A stretch of 64,000 nt of DNA from Hymenobacter puniceus (GCF_014333525.1 NZ_JACSCX010000003.1:248001-312000); one strand, 5' to 3'; counted from the first letter of the stretch, positions 45,226 through 53,601 are shown. The notes: generated by a model not told the origin, from the letters alone. Numbers and translations are program-made.

Positions 45226-46002
45226 CTATCCGGCCGGTACCGGCTCCACCACCGGGTCGGGGCCGTCGTGGGGGGCGGTGGCGTGCAGGCCGCACTCCTT
45301 GGCCGAGAGGTCTTCCCACCACCAGCGGCCGGCCCGGAAATCCTCGCCGGACTTGATGGCGCGGGTGCAGGGGGCACAGCCGATGCTTACAAAGCCCTGC
45401 TGGTGCAGCGGGTTCACCGGAATGCCCTCCTGCTGCACAAAGGCCAGCGCCTGCTCCCAGGTCCAGTCGAACAGCGGGTGGATTTTCACGAGTTGGTGCG
45501 CCGCGTCCCACTCCACAGGGTCCATCGTCTGCCGGTTCTGCGACTGTTCAGCCCGGATGCCGGTCACCCAGGCCCTGCGGCCGGCCAGGGCCCGGTTCAG
45601 AGGCTCCACCTTGCGGATGTGGCAGCACTCCTTGCGGTTGTCTACGCTCTCGTAGAAGGAGTTCGGGCCTTTCTGCAGAAGCAGGTTTTCCAGGTCCTCG
45701 CGCTGCGGGGCGTACACCGCAATGGGCTTCTGGTACCGGAGCAGCGTCTTGTTCCAGGTGGAATAAGTTTCCTGGAAGTTGCGGCCGGTATCGAGGGTAA
45801 AAACCTCAATGGGCAGGTCGTGGGCGAAAATCAGGTGACTGATTATTTGGTCTTCCAGCCCGAACGAGGTGGAAAAAACGGCCTGACCGGGGAAGGTTTC
45901 GGCTACCAGACGGAGGCGCTCCAGGGCGGAGCTAGCCACCAGGTGAGGGCGCAGGCGGTCCAACAGGACGTGGACGGCCGGCGCAGCATCAGCTACAGGC
46001 AT
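45226..46002 (-). CDS. cysH: Fe-S adenylylsulfate (APS/PAPS) reductase
   Basis: 258 residues from ATG 46002. PP-loop motif STSFGLEDQ and LDTGRNF. The iron-sulfur cysteines are present as Cys126-Cys127 (KECCHIRK) and Cys209/Cys212 (GCAPCTRA), and the catalytic Cys237 is in KECGLH. The CC...CxxC pattern is the mark of APS-type (thioredoxin-dependent, [4Fe-4S]) reductases rather than E. coli-type PAPS reductase. This agrees with the lack of an APS kinase gene in the cluster. First gene of the operon, 314 bases downstream of the SAM aptamer. Confidence 0.95.
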   Translation of the reverse strand: MPVADAAPAVHVLLDRLRPHLVASSALERLRLVAETFPGQAVFSTSFGLEDQIISHLIFAHDLPIEVFTLDTGRNFQETYSTWNKTLLRYQKPIAVYAPQREDLENLLLQKGPNSFYESVDNRKECCHIRKVEPLNRALAGRRAWVTGIRAEQSQNRQTMDPVEWDAAHQLVKIHPLFDWTWEQALAFVQQEGIPVNPLHQQGFVSIGCAPCTRAIKSGEDFRAGRWWWEDLSAKECGLHATAPHDGPDPVVEPVPAG

Positions 46003-46315
46003 AGCAGGAAGAGGAGAGGAGGAAGCGGCCCGCCGCAAGGGACAAGGGCGTTCCGGCCAGCAGATGGCTTCGGCAAAAACGGGCTATGCAGCGGCGCAGC
46101 GCGGTTTTCGGCGAAACAGAAACGGGTGTGCAACTTCCCTGGTCGATGGCGCAAACGCGCAAATCAGCTCAGGGATGGGCGGCGCACAAACCAGGAAAAC
46201 GGGAGCGTGCCTAGCCCTGACAACAGCCCATGCCTCGCATACCACAACATCCATGCTGTACGGCACAGAAGGTAGCGGAAACGGCGGCAGGGTTGAACAA
46301 GGATTTCACGGCTTG
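46003..46315 (-). other. Long 5' leader between SAM aptamer and cysH
   Basis: 313 bases of probable untranslated leader. A weak hairpin AACAAG/CTTGTT overlaps the 3' strand of aptamer stem P1 near 46298-46319 and could be the alternative structure. I see no T-tract, so the expression platform may work by Rho or by translation. A 60-codon frame at 46084-46266 has no family resemblance. Confidence 0.5.
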
Positions 46316-46413
46316 TTGTTTTTATATGGTCAGGACTTGGCACCGTTTCGGAAGGTCCGCTGGTTGCCGGCGTTTCGTCGAGCCTGTCTCTCCGCGCCTC
46401 TGTATAAAAACAA
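46316..46413 (-). promoter_or_regulatory. SAM-I riboswitch aptamer
   Basis: On the minus strand, stem P1 is TTGTTTTTATA paired exactly with TATAAAAACAA. P2 is GGCG/CGCC around the kink-turn and GACGAAAC. The conserved core CCGGCAACC is followed by P3 (CGGA/TCCG) and then GGTGCCAAGTCC. Order and conserved bases match the SAM-I (S-box) class: AGAG, GGAGAGAC, GACGAAAC, GGCAACC, GGTGCCAA, TCC. It should repress the sulfur operon when SAM is abundant. Confidence 0.9.
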
Positions 46414-46442
46414 TCCTTTCGGGGGGTAAAGAATTGGTAGTG

Positions 46443-46475
46443 CAAAGGTAGAAGCCGAAATTTTACACTTCCAAA
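46443..46475 (-). promoter_or_regulatory. Promoter of the sulfur operon
   Basis: On the minus strand TTTG (46472-46475), a 21-base spacer, then TACCTTTG (46443-46450), matching the Bacteroidota consensus. The expected start site near 46437 would place the SAM aptamer about 24 bases into the transcript. Confidence 0.7.
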
Positions 46476-46892
46476 TTATATTTTCTCTCGCATGTGAAAT
46501 GGTTGCCGTGGTGAGTTGAGTGTATTGCTATTAGTATTCTGATTGTCAATATTTTACGAATTATTAATGTAGAGAATCAGCTTTTCGATATTGTTGTGTC
46601 ACGACTATGATTACCCCTGTAAAATAAGTGTTTCGACAGTTCCATTGAAGCAAAATGCATTGTTCCGGTAGCGCCTGAACGGGTAGTTTGTGCTGGCTTT
46701 TGCTTGAGTCACAACCTGCTTATAGCGTGGTGCCAGAACAGCTACCGCTGAGCCTTTTTAGTGGAAAAATTGCGGATGTTTTCCGTGCCGAAATAGGCCG
46801 CACGCCAACGAGTTTTGGCCGGCCCTATCGCAACTTCATGTAACCTGCAGGCGTGCAACCTAGTCTTACAGGTACACTTTGCCTGTCAAGCT
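46476..46892. other. AT-rich intergenic region, no gene seen
   Basis: Divergent control region between the sulfur operon (minus) and the SDR gene (plus). AT-rich from 46476 to about 46780. No reading frame with normal codon bias. Confidence 0.6.
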
Positions 46893-47711
46893 ATGTCTGC
46901 ATCCAACTCTTTTGTGCGCCTCAAAAATCAGATAGCCCTCGTCACGGGCGGCAGCTCCGGCATTGGGGCCGGGGTGGCCAAAGCCCTGGCCGCCGAGGGC
47001 GCCCGGGTGTTCGTCAACTACTCGCACAGCGCCGACGATGCGGCCGAAGTGGTGCGCGCAATCGAGCAGGCCGGCGGCCAAGCCACGGCCGTGCAGGCCG
47101 ATGTCAGCCAGGAAGAAGATGTGCTGCGCATGTTCCGGCAGATTCGGGAAGAGGCTGGCACATTGCACATTCTCATCAACAACTCCGGCATCCAGGACGA
47201 CGCGCCGCTGCTGGACATGACGCTGGAGCAATGGCAGAAAGTAATTGGCGTGAACCTGACCGGCCAGTTTCTGTGCGCCCGCGAAGCCGCCCGCGAGTTT
47301 GTGCGGCGCGGCCCCCAGCCGGAGGTTTCCAAAGCCACCGGCAAAATTGTCTGCATGAGTTCGGTGCACGAGGTCATTCCGTGGGCCGGCCACGTCAACT
47401 ACGCCACCAGCAAGGGCGGCATCATGCAGCTGATGAAAACGATGGCGCAGGAATTGGCGCCGCACCGCATTCGGGTGAACAGCATTGGGCCCGGAGCCAT
47501 TGCCACGCCCATCAATCTGACAGCCCGCGACACGCCTCAGGAGGAAAAAAGTCTGCTCACCCTGATTCCTTATGGCCGCATCGGCGAGCCGGCCGACATC
47601 GGTAGCGTGGCCGTGTGGCTGGCCTCCGACGAGTCGGACTACGTGACGGGCATCACGCTATTTGCCGACGGTGGCATGACCTTGTATCCCGGCTTCGCCG
47701 ATAACGGCTGA
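46893..47711 (+). CDS. SDR family oxidoreductase, glucose 1-dehydrogenase-like
   Basis: 272 residues from ATG 46893; the upstream extension is not SDR-like. Cofactor motif TGGSSGIG near residue 20, NNSG, catalytic Ser in CMSSVHE and Tyr/Lys in YATSKGG, then PGAIATPIN and the C-terminal IGSVAVWLASDESDYVTGITLFADGG. The extended C-terminal region is that of glucose 1-dehydrogenase-type SDRs. It precedes a GH63-like glucosidase by 123 bases, so a sugar substrate is plausible but not proven. Confidence 0.88.
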   Translation: MSASNSFVRLKNQIALVTGGSSGIGAGVAKALAAEGARVFVNYSHSADDAAEVVRAIEQAGGQATAVQADVSQEEDVLRMFRQIREEAGTLHILINNSGIQDDAPLLDMTLEQWQKVIGVNLTGQFLCAREAAREFVRRGPQPEVSKATGKIVCMSSVHEVIPWAGHVNYATSKGGIMQLMKTMAQELAPHRIRVNSIGPGAIATPINLTARDTPQEEKSLLTLIPYGRIGEPADIGSVAVWLASDESDYVTGITLFADGGMTLYPGFADNG

Positions 47712-47834
47712 AGGCAGGGGAGTTTTTAGTTGTTGGTTGTCAGTGTCGCTAATCTTGAGCTAATAACTGACAACTGATAACCAGCAATTAATAACTGCCA
47801 ACTCAAAGCAACCCAACCACTAAACGACGTGCCC

Positions 47835-50477
47835 ATGAATGAGGAGCAGCGCCGGCAACGGGAATTGCGGGAGGGCCAGCAGCGCTGGCACCAGTTTGGG
47901 CCTTACGTAAGTGACCGGCAGTGGGGCACCGTGCGCGAAGACTACTCCGCCGACGCTCAGCCCTGGACCTACACCACCCACGACATGGCCCGCAGCCTGG
48001 CCTACCGCTGGGGCGAAGACGCGCTGGGCGGCGTGTCCGACGACCAGCAACTACTGTGTTTAGGGTTGGGTTTATGGAATGGGCAGGATGCCATCCTGAA
48101 AGAGCGTCTGTTTGGCCTCAGCGGGCCCGAAGGCAACCACGGCGAGGACGTAAAGGAGCTGTATTACTACCTCGACAACACGCCCACGCACTCCTACATG
48201 CGGATGCTCTACAAGTATCCGCAGCATGCCTTTCCGTACGACTGGCTGGTGAAGGAAAATGCCCGCCGCAACCGCCACAAGCCCGAATTCGAGCTCACCG
48301 ATACCTGCATTTTCCGCGAAGACCGGTACTTCGACGTCTTCATCGACTATGCCAAGGCCGGCCCTGCCGATCTGCTGATGCAGATAACGGTGCACAACCG
48401 GGGCTCTCACGAAGCGCCGCTGCATGTGCTGCCGCAGTTGTGGTTTCGCAATACCTGGAGCTGGGGCACCAGTTCCTATAGGCCCCAATTAGCGGCCTCT
48501 GGTGACGGCCGCATCTGTGTGGACCATGCTAGACTACCCGCTCTGGAGCTGTACTGCGACCAGCCTGCTGGCTTACCGTGTGAACTGCTTTTCTGCGACA
48601 ACGAAACCAACACAGCCAAGCTGTACGACGCCCCCAATCCGGCGCCATACTGTAAAGACGGCATCCACGAATACGTAGTGCAGGGCATAGAAAAAGCCGT
48701 GAATCCAGCCCGGTGTGGCACCAAGGCCGCCGCCCACTATACCTTCAGTGTGCCAGCCGGTGAGAGCCGCAAGGTGCGTGTGCGCTTGGCCGCGCCCGGC
48801 CTTCCGGATCCATTTGATGAGTTCGATGAATTGATGAGCCAGCGCCATGCTGAAGCCGACCAGTTCTACGCCGACCTGCAGCACGATTTGCCCAGCCCCG
48901 ATGCCCGCAACGTGCAGCGCCAGGCCCTGGCGGGCATGCTTTGGAGCAAGCAGTTCTACTACTACGATGTGCCGCAATGGCTGGCCGGCGACCCGGCCAT
49001 GCCGCCCCCGCCGCCCCAGCGCCAGCACGGCCGCAACAGCACCTGGCCCCACCTCAACAACGCCGACATCATCTCGATGCCCGACAAGTGGGAGTATCCG
49101 TGGTATGCGGCCTGGGACTTGGCCTTCCATTGCATCCCGCTGGCGCTGGTGGATGTGGATTTCGCCAAGCACCAGCTGCGCTTGCTTTGCCAGGACTGGT
49201 ACATGCACCCCAGCGGCCAGCTGCCGGCCTATGAGTGGAAGCTGGAAGACGTAAACCCGCCGGTGCACGCCTACGCCACCTGGCGCGTGTATAAGATGTG
49301 CCTCAAGCACAGCGGCCAGCCCGACACAGCCTTTCTGGAAAGCATGTTCCACCGGCTGCTGCTGAACTTCACGTGGTGGGTGAACCGCAAGGACCGCCAC
49401 AACCGTAACGTGTTTGAAGGTGGCTTCCTGGGCCTCGACAATATTGGCGTGTTCGATAGGAGTGCGCCGCTGCCCACCGGCGGCTACATCGAGCAGGCCG
49501 ACGGCACCAGCTGGATGGCCATGTTTGCCTTGAACATGATGCGCATTGCACTGGAGCTGGCCAAGACCAACCCGGTCTACCAAGATATGGCCAGCAAGTT
49601 CTTCGAGCACTTTCTCTACATCGCCCACGCCATGAGCAGCTTCTCAGAAGGCGAGATTGACATGTGGGACGAAGAGGACGAGTTCTATTACGACGTGCTC
49701 AATACCCCCGATAAAGGTCGCCTCAGTTTACGCATCCGGTCCATAGTGGGCTTGATTCCGCTGTTTGCGGTGGAAGTGCTGGACGAAGACGCCTTGCGCG
49801 GAGTTCCGCAGTTTGTGCGCCGCCTCAATTGGTTTCTCGACCACCGCCCGCACCTGGCGGCTTTGGTGAGTCGGTGGCAGGAGCCCGGCAAAGGCCAGCG
49901 CCACTTGCTGTCGTTGCTGCGCGGCCACCGCATGAAGCTGCTGCTGCGTCGCATGCTCGATGAGGCCGAGTTTTTGTCTGATTACGGCGTGCGTGCCCTG
50001 TCGCGCTTCCATTTGGAACATCCATTTCGGCTGGAAGCCGGTGGCGAGACAGCCGTAGTGTCCTACGAGCCCGGCGAGTCCAGCACATCCTTGTTCGGCG
50101 GCAACAGCAACTGGCGCGGCCCCATCTGGCTGCCCATGAATTTCCTGATTATTGAATCGTTGCAGCGCTTTTACCACTACTATGGCCCCGAGTTCAAGGT
50201 AGAGTACCCCACCAACTCAGGCCACATGCACACGCTGCAGCAAATTGCCCAGGCCCTCACCGAACGCCTTACCAAGCTGTTTCTGCGCGACGAGCAGGGC
50301 CAGCGCCCCGCCTTCGGCGACGACCGGCAGCTGCAGACCGACCCGCATTTCCGAGATTATCTGCTGTTCCACGAATACTTCCACGGCGACACCGGCCGTG
50401 GCCTTGGTGCCAGCCACCAAACCGGCTGGACCGGCCTGATTGCGAAGCTGCTGCAGCCCCGCGTGTTGGAAGAATAG
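47835..50477 (+). CDS. GH63/MGH1-like alpha-glucosidase
   Basis: 880 residues from ATG 47835 (a GTG six bases earlier is possible). The (alpha/alpha)6-barrel catalytic region is recognisable from KWEYPWYAAWDLAFH, QLPAYEWKLEDVNPPVHAYATWRVYK, FLGLDNIGVFDRSAPLP with the TDGTSW-type AQADGTSWMA stretch, and SNWRGPIWLPMNFLI near the C-terminus. These are hallmarks of the MGH1-like/GH63 family (mannosylglycerate hydrolase and processing alpha-glucosidase). There is no signal peptide, so it acts in the cytoplasm on a small glucoside or oligosaccharide. Likely in a unit with the SDR upstream. Confidence 0.9.
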   Translation: MNEEQRRQRELREGQQRWHQFGPYVSDRQWGTVREDYSADAQPWTYTTHDMARSLAYRWGEDALGGVSDDQQLLCLGLGLWNGQDAILKERLFGLSGPEGNHGEDVKELYYYLDNTPTHSYMRMLYKYPQHAFPYDWLVKENARRNRHKPEFELTDTCIFREDRYFDVFIDYAKAGPADLLMQITVHNRGSHEAPLHVLPQLWFRNTWSWGTSSYRPQLAASGDGRICVDHARLPALELYCDQPAGLPCELLFCDNETNTAKLYDAPNPAPYCKDGIHEYVVQGIEKAVNPARCGTKAAAHYTFSVPAGESRKVRVRLAAPGLPDPFDEFDELMSQRHAEADQFYADLQHDLPSPDARNVQRQALAGMLWSKQFYYYDVPQWLAGDPAMPPPPPQRQHGRNSTWPHLNNADIISMPDKWEYPWYAAWDLAFHCIPLALVDVDFAKHQLRLLCQDWYMHPSGQLPAYEWKLEDVNPPVHAYATWRVYKMCLKHSGQPDTAFLESMFHRLLLNFTWWVNRKDRHNRNVFEGGFLGLDNIGVFDRSAPLPTGGYIEQADGTSWMAMFALNMMRIALELAKTNPVYQDMASKFFEHFLYIAHAMSSFSEGEIDMWDEEDEFYYDVLNTPDKGRLSLRIRSIVGLIPLFAVEVLDEDALRGVPQFVRRLNWFLDHRPHLAALVSRWQEPGKGQRHLLSLLRGHRMKLLLRRMLDEAEFLSDYGVRALSRFHLEHPFRLEAGGETAVVSYEPGESSTSLFGGNSNWRGPIWLPMNFLIIESLQRFYHYYGPEFKVEYPTNSGHMHTLQQIAQALTERLTKLFLRDEQGQRPAFGDDRQLQTDPHFRDYLLFHEYFHGDTGRGLGASHQTGWTGLIAKLLQPRVLEE

Positions 50478-50625
50478 ATTTTAGGGCCTCGGGAATAGGG
50501 CTTGGGAATGAAGAAACTCAAGGTTTCACTTTCCAGGCCGAGTTCTATTCAGGCTTAACTCTATTTCCTAAGCCCGAATACCTATTTTCTAAGCCCCAAG
50601 CCCTCCTTCATAATCCCTAAAAACT

Positions 50626-51243
50626 ATGTCCTGGCTTGACTTCACGACCACCATTTCCGACAGCATGGCCTACTGGCCCGATAATGCTCCGGTGCGCATC
50701 CGCAAAACGCTGAGCATGGCCGAAGGCGCCGCGGCCAACGTCACGGAAATGAGCCTTAGCGTGCACACGGGCACCCACGTGGATGCCCCGCGCCACTTCC
50801 TGCCCGATGGCGCCGACGTGACGGAGCTGGACTTGAGCACTCTTATAGGACCGGCATTGCTGGTAGAAACCGACGACGAACGATTTATCACGCTGGCCGA
50901 TGTAGAGCGCCTGCCGCTGCAGCCCCACGACCGGGTGCTGTTCAAAACCCGCAACTCCCGCCACAACTGGGCCACGCAGCCTTTCGACCCCGGTTTCGTG
51001 CGCCTCCGTGCCGATGCCGCCGAGTGGCTTCGCGACCAGGGCGTTGTGTGTGTAGGGGTTGATTACCTTTCTGTTGGGTCCGCCGATACGCACCATGCGC
51101 TGCTCGATGCCGGCATTAGCATCATTGAAGGCTTGGCCTTGCAGTACGCCACCGCCGGCCGCTACGACCTTATTTGCCTGCCCCTCAAAATCGAAGGGGC
51201 CGATGGTGCTCCCGCCCGAGTAATTGCCCGTCGGATAGCGTGA
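50626..51243 (+). CDS. Cyclase family metal-dependent hydrolase
   Basis: 205 residues. The metal-binding HxGTHxDxPxH motif is intact (His47, His51, Asp53, His57 in SVHTGTHVDAPRHF). The family includes kynurenine formamidase (KynB), isatin hydrolase and polyketide-type cyclases, all hydrolysing cyclic or formyl amides with Mn or Zn. YLSVGSADTHHALLDAGISIIEGL is the usual C-terminal active-site part. No kynurenine pathway genes are adjacent, so the substrate is open. Confidence 0.9.
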   Translation: MSWLDFTTTISDSMAYWPDNAPVRIRKTLSMAEGAAANVTEMSLSVHTGTHVDAPRHFLPDGADVTELDLSTLIGPALLVETDDERFITLADVERLPLQPHDRVLFKTRNSRHNWATQPFDPGFVRLRADAAEWLRDQGVVCVGVDYLSVGSADTHHALLDAGISIIEGLALQYATAGRYDLICLPLKIEGADGAPARVIARRIA

Positions 51244-51436
51244 AGCCAGCATAGCAGCCCGCTATGAGCCATCATGCCGGGCTTGTGCCAGGGTAGCGGG
51301 GCAGCAGTATTCAGAGGCAAGCTCGCCACGAATTTCTTTAACCCATCCGTCGTTCGCTACCGTAAAAACCCCTATACTGCTTCTTTCTAACCTGCCCCAC
51401 CCGGAGCCTTTTTGTAGGTTTCGCTGTTCTATTGCC

Positions 51437-52147
51437 GTGACTGATTCTTCTGCTACTGCCCCGCGGCCTGATTTGCTGCGTGTTCCCTACGACGACTACC
51501 GCGCTCTGCCCGCCATTGCTAATTCCGACCTCTCGCGCCTGCGCGACGCCCTGAACGGCCGGTCGCCACGGCCTGCTTCGGCCAGCGGCGCGCTGGGTTT
51601 GGGAACTGCTTTCCATACGGCTCTGCTGGAGCCCGACCTCTATGAGCCTGGCTTGCCCGGCATCAACGATACGCTGGTGTGGTGGATGGTGGAGGGCGTT
51701 CAGCTGAATCCTCAGGTCAGCAAATGGCTGGAAACCGGTATTGCCGAGCCCAGCTGCATCTTCACAGAGCCCGTTACGGGTACGCTGTGTAAGCTCCGCG
51801 CCGACCTTGTGGTAGATCAGCCAGGCGAGCCATATACGGTCATCGACTTCAAAACCACACTTGCCCACGACCACCAGCATTTTGTGGCGCAGTGCAGCGG
51901 CTATGACTACGACCGGCAGGCCGCCTTCTACGCCGATGCCCTCCGCGCCGACCGGTTTGTGCTGGTAGGCGTGCAGAAAGTGGAGCCTTTCAATCTGTTC
52001 GTGTATGAGGTGCCGCGCTTTATGCTCTCGGAGGGCCGTGCCAAGTATCTGCGGCTGCTGAAGCTGCTACAGCCCGAGTCGGCGGTGCCAGCCTCAGTAG
52101 CCGGAGCCGTGCGCGAAGTGCGCGACACACTTCTAGGCCATGAATAG
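51437..52147 (+). CDS. PD-(D/E)XK nuclease-like protein (ExoVIII/RecE-like)
   Basis: 236 residues from GTG 51437. The N-terminal LRVPYDDYRALPAIANSDL and GLGTAFHTALLEP (His60) correspond to the RecE/ExoVIII C-terminal nuclease. The catalytic set is Asp123 (KLRADLV), Asp137 and Lys139 (VIDFKTT), with YDYDRQAAFY (158-165) as the final conserved helix. In phages this enzyme resects double-stranded DNA for RecT. No recT, integrase or other phage gene is near, and codon use is like the host's, so this is a lone chromosomal copy of unknown job. Confidence 0.85.
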   Translation: MTDSSATAPRPDLLRVPYDDYRALPAIANSDLSRLRDALNGRSPRPASASGALGLGTAFHTALLEPDLYEPGLPGINDTLVWWMVEGVQLNPQVSKWLETGIAEPSCIFTEPVTGTLCKLRADLVVDQPGEPYTVIDFKTTLAHDHQHFVAQCSGYDYDRQAAFYADALRADRFVLVGVQKVEPFNLFVYEVPRFMLSEGRAKYLRLLKLLQPESAVPASVAGAVREVRDTLLGHE

Positions 52148-52289
52148 GGCTATTAATAGAAAATTAAGAAGGTAGATAGTATTATAAGAAGTAATTGCGC
52201 TGAAAATGAAAATTAATTATCAATAATGTAGGAGTTGATAATATTGATTTTTATACTTGCATACATCGAACGAAAAACGACACCCCGTC
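52148..52289 (+). other. AT-rich promoter region of asnA leader
   Basis: Strongly AT-rich. TATACTTG at 52252-52259 is one base off TAnnTTTG, about 30 bases ahead of the leader ATG. A TTG at 52235 gives a short 14-base spacer, so the -33 element is uncertain. Confidence 0.4.
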
Positions 52290-52379
52290 ATGCGCTTCTT
52301 CTGCAATAATCTTCCTAATAATAACTCGAATAATAATCAGATTCGAGACTGGAAGGCTATTGCTCCATTAGAGATATAA
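52290..52379 (+). CDS. Asn-rich leader peptide of asnA
   Basis: 29 codons from ATG 52290 to TAA 52377. Eight residues are Asn (codons 6, 7, 10, 11, 12, 14, 15 and 16), seven encoded by AAT although the neighbouring genes prefer AAC. The peptide begins MRFFCNNLPNNNSNNNQ. It resembles no known functional protein. It overlaps the 1 and 2 strands of the attenuator described next, and the asparagine synthetase gene follows. The obvious role is as a sensor of charged tRNA-Asn by ribosome stalling. Function inferred from architecture. Confidence 0.8.
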   Translation: MRFFCNNLPNNNSNNNQIRDWKAIAPLEI

Positions 52380-52433
52380 AAATCAGCAGTTGATTTTTTA
52401 AGCAGCCTTCCCTCACTCGGAAGGCTTTTTTTT
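52311..52433 (+). promoter_or_regulatory. Transcription attenuator controlling asnA
   Basis: Four complementary strands are visible. Strand 1 (CTTCC 52311-52315 and CTCGAAT 52325-52331, within the Asn codons) pairs with strand 2 (ATTCGAG 52341-52347 and GGAAG 52351-52355). Strand 2 GGAAGGCT (52351-52358) also pairs exactly with strand 3 AGCCTTCC (52404-52411), forming an antiterminator. Strand 3 pairs exactly with strand 4 GGAAGGCT (52419-52426) to form the terminator, followed by eight T. Ribosome stalling on the Asn codons would mask strand 1 and favour read-through. Confidence 0.8.
52404..52433 (+). terminator. Attenuator terminator upstream of asnA
   Basis: An 8-bp perfect stem AGCCTTCC/GGAAGGCT, 7-base loop and eight T. 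It lies 160 bases before the asnA start codon, so full termination here would silence asnA. Confidence 0.9.
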
Positions 52434-52593
52434 GTGCCTGCCGTACCGATTGCCTGATGTAGCTGATCAAGCTGGTGTCATAATTTTCTGGCACGCTTAA
52501 TTTCTGAAAATTAAAAACTCCCGTCGGGGAGGCTGAAAACTGCGTGCCTTTTTTAAATAAAAAACACTCACACCATTTAAATAAAAACACGTC

Positions 52594-53601
52594 ATGACTG
52601 CCCACGAAATGCTCAAAACCGAAGAAGCCATCAGCTTTGTAAAAGACGCCTTTGCCAAGGAATTGTCGTCGCAGCTGCACCTGGTGAAAGTATCCTCGCC
52701 AATTGCCGTGCTCGATGGCACTGGCATCAACGACGACCTGAACGGGATTGAGCGGGCGGTTGGCTTTCCCATCAAGGCGCTGGACGAGCGCCGCGCCGTA
52801 GTGGTGCACTCGCTGGCCAAATGGAAACGGGTGCGCCTGCAGGAACTTGGCATTGAGGCCGGCCGTGGCCTGCTCACCGACATGCGCGCCCTGCGCCCCG
52901 ACGAGGATTACTCGCCTATCCATTCCATCTATGTAGATCAGTGGGACTGGGAAAAGCACATCAGCGCGGAGCAGCGCACACCGGAATTTCTGCACGCCAC
53001 CGTGGAGCGCATCTACGAGGCGCTACGCACCACCGAAGCCCGCGTGGCCGAAACGTACCCGGAGATTTCGCCGGTGCTGCCAGCCAAAATCACCTTTGTG
53101 CACGCCGAAGACCTGCTGCGCCAGTATCCGACCCTGACGCCCAAGGAGCGTGAGCATGAGGTGGTGAAGCAGTACGGCGCAGTGTTTCTGGTGGGCATCG
53201 GCGGCGAGCTAAGCCACGGGGAGGCCCACGACGGCCGCGCCCCCGACTACGACGACTGGAGCACCGAAACCGCCGACGGCTACCGCGGCCTCAACGGCGA
53301 TATTCTGCTCTGGCATCCCGTTCTGCAAACATCGTTCGAGGTATCGTCGATGGGTATTCGGGTGGATAAGCACGCGCTGGTGCGCCAGCTGGCGTTGCGC
53401 GGCTGTGAAGACCGGCAGGAACTGTCGTTCCATGCGCGGCTGCTGAAAGATGAGCTACCACAGAGCATTGGCGGCGGCATTGGGCAGAGCCGTGTGTGCA
53501 TGTTTATGCTGCGCAAAGGCCACATCGGCGAAGTGCAGGTGAGCATCTGGCCGGAGGCTGTGCGCACCGAACTGGCGGGGGCTGGGATAGGGCTGCTATA
53601 A
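52594..53601 (+). CDS. asnA: Aspartate-ammonia ligase (asparagine synthetase A)
   Basis: 335 residues, close to the 330 of the E. coli enzyme. Class II aminoacyl-tRNA-synthetase-like fold with motifs KVSSPIAVLDGTGINDDLNGIERAV, AVVVHSLAKWKR, IHSIYVDQWDWE and the C-terminal LPQSIGGGIGQSRVCMFMLRKGHIGEVQ. It makes asparagine from aspartate, ammonia and ATP. Single gene behind an Asn-codon attenuator, closed by the terminator at 53706. Confidence 0.96.
   Translation: MTAHEMLKTEEAISFVKDAFAKELSSQLHLVKVSSPIAVLDGTGINDDLNGIERAVGFPIKALDERRAVVVHSLAKWKRVRLQELGIEAGRGLLTDMRALRPDEDYSPIHSIYVDQWDWEKHISAEQRTPEFLHATVERIYEALRTTEARVAETYPEISPVLPAKITFVHAEDLLRQYPTLTPKEREHEVVKQYGAVFLVGIGGELSHGEAHDGRAPDYDDWSTETADGYRGLNGDILLWHPVLQTSFEVSSMGIRVDKHALVRQLALRGCEDRQELSFHARLLKDELPQSIGGGIGQSRVCMFMLRKGHIGEVQVSIWPEAVRTELAGAGIGLL

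Noticed and set aside
46084-46266. 60-codon frame in the riboswitch leader as a Cys/Met leader peptide
   Set aside because: Only a few Cys and Met codons, not clustered, and no hairpin set after it.
48573-49628. 351-codon minus-strand frame
   Set aside because: Antisense to the GH63-like gene.
51437-52147. Prophage remnant around the ExoVIII-like gene
   Set aside because: No integrase, recT, structural gene or att-like duplication nearby, and codon use is host-like.
52148-52593. T-box element in front of asnA
   Set aside because: No T-box TGGNACCGCG bulge or specifier stem. The Asn-rich ORF plus three alternative stems explains the region better.
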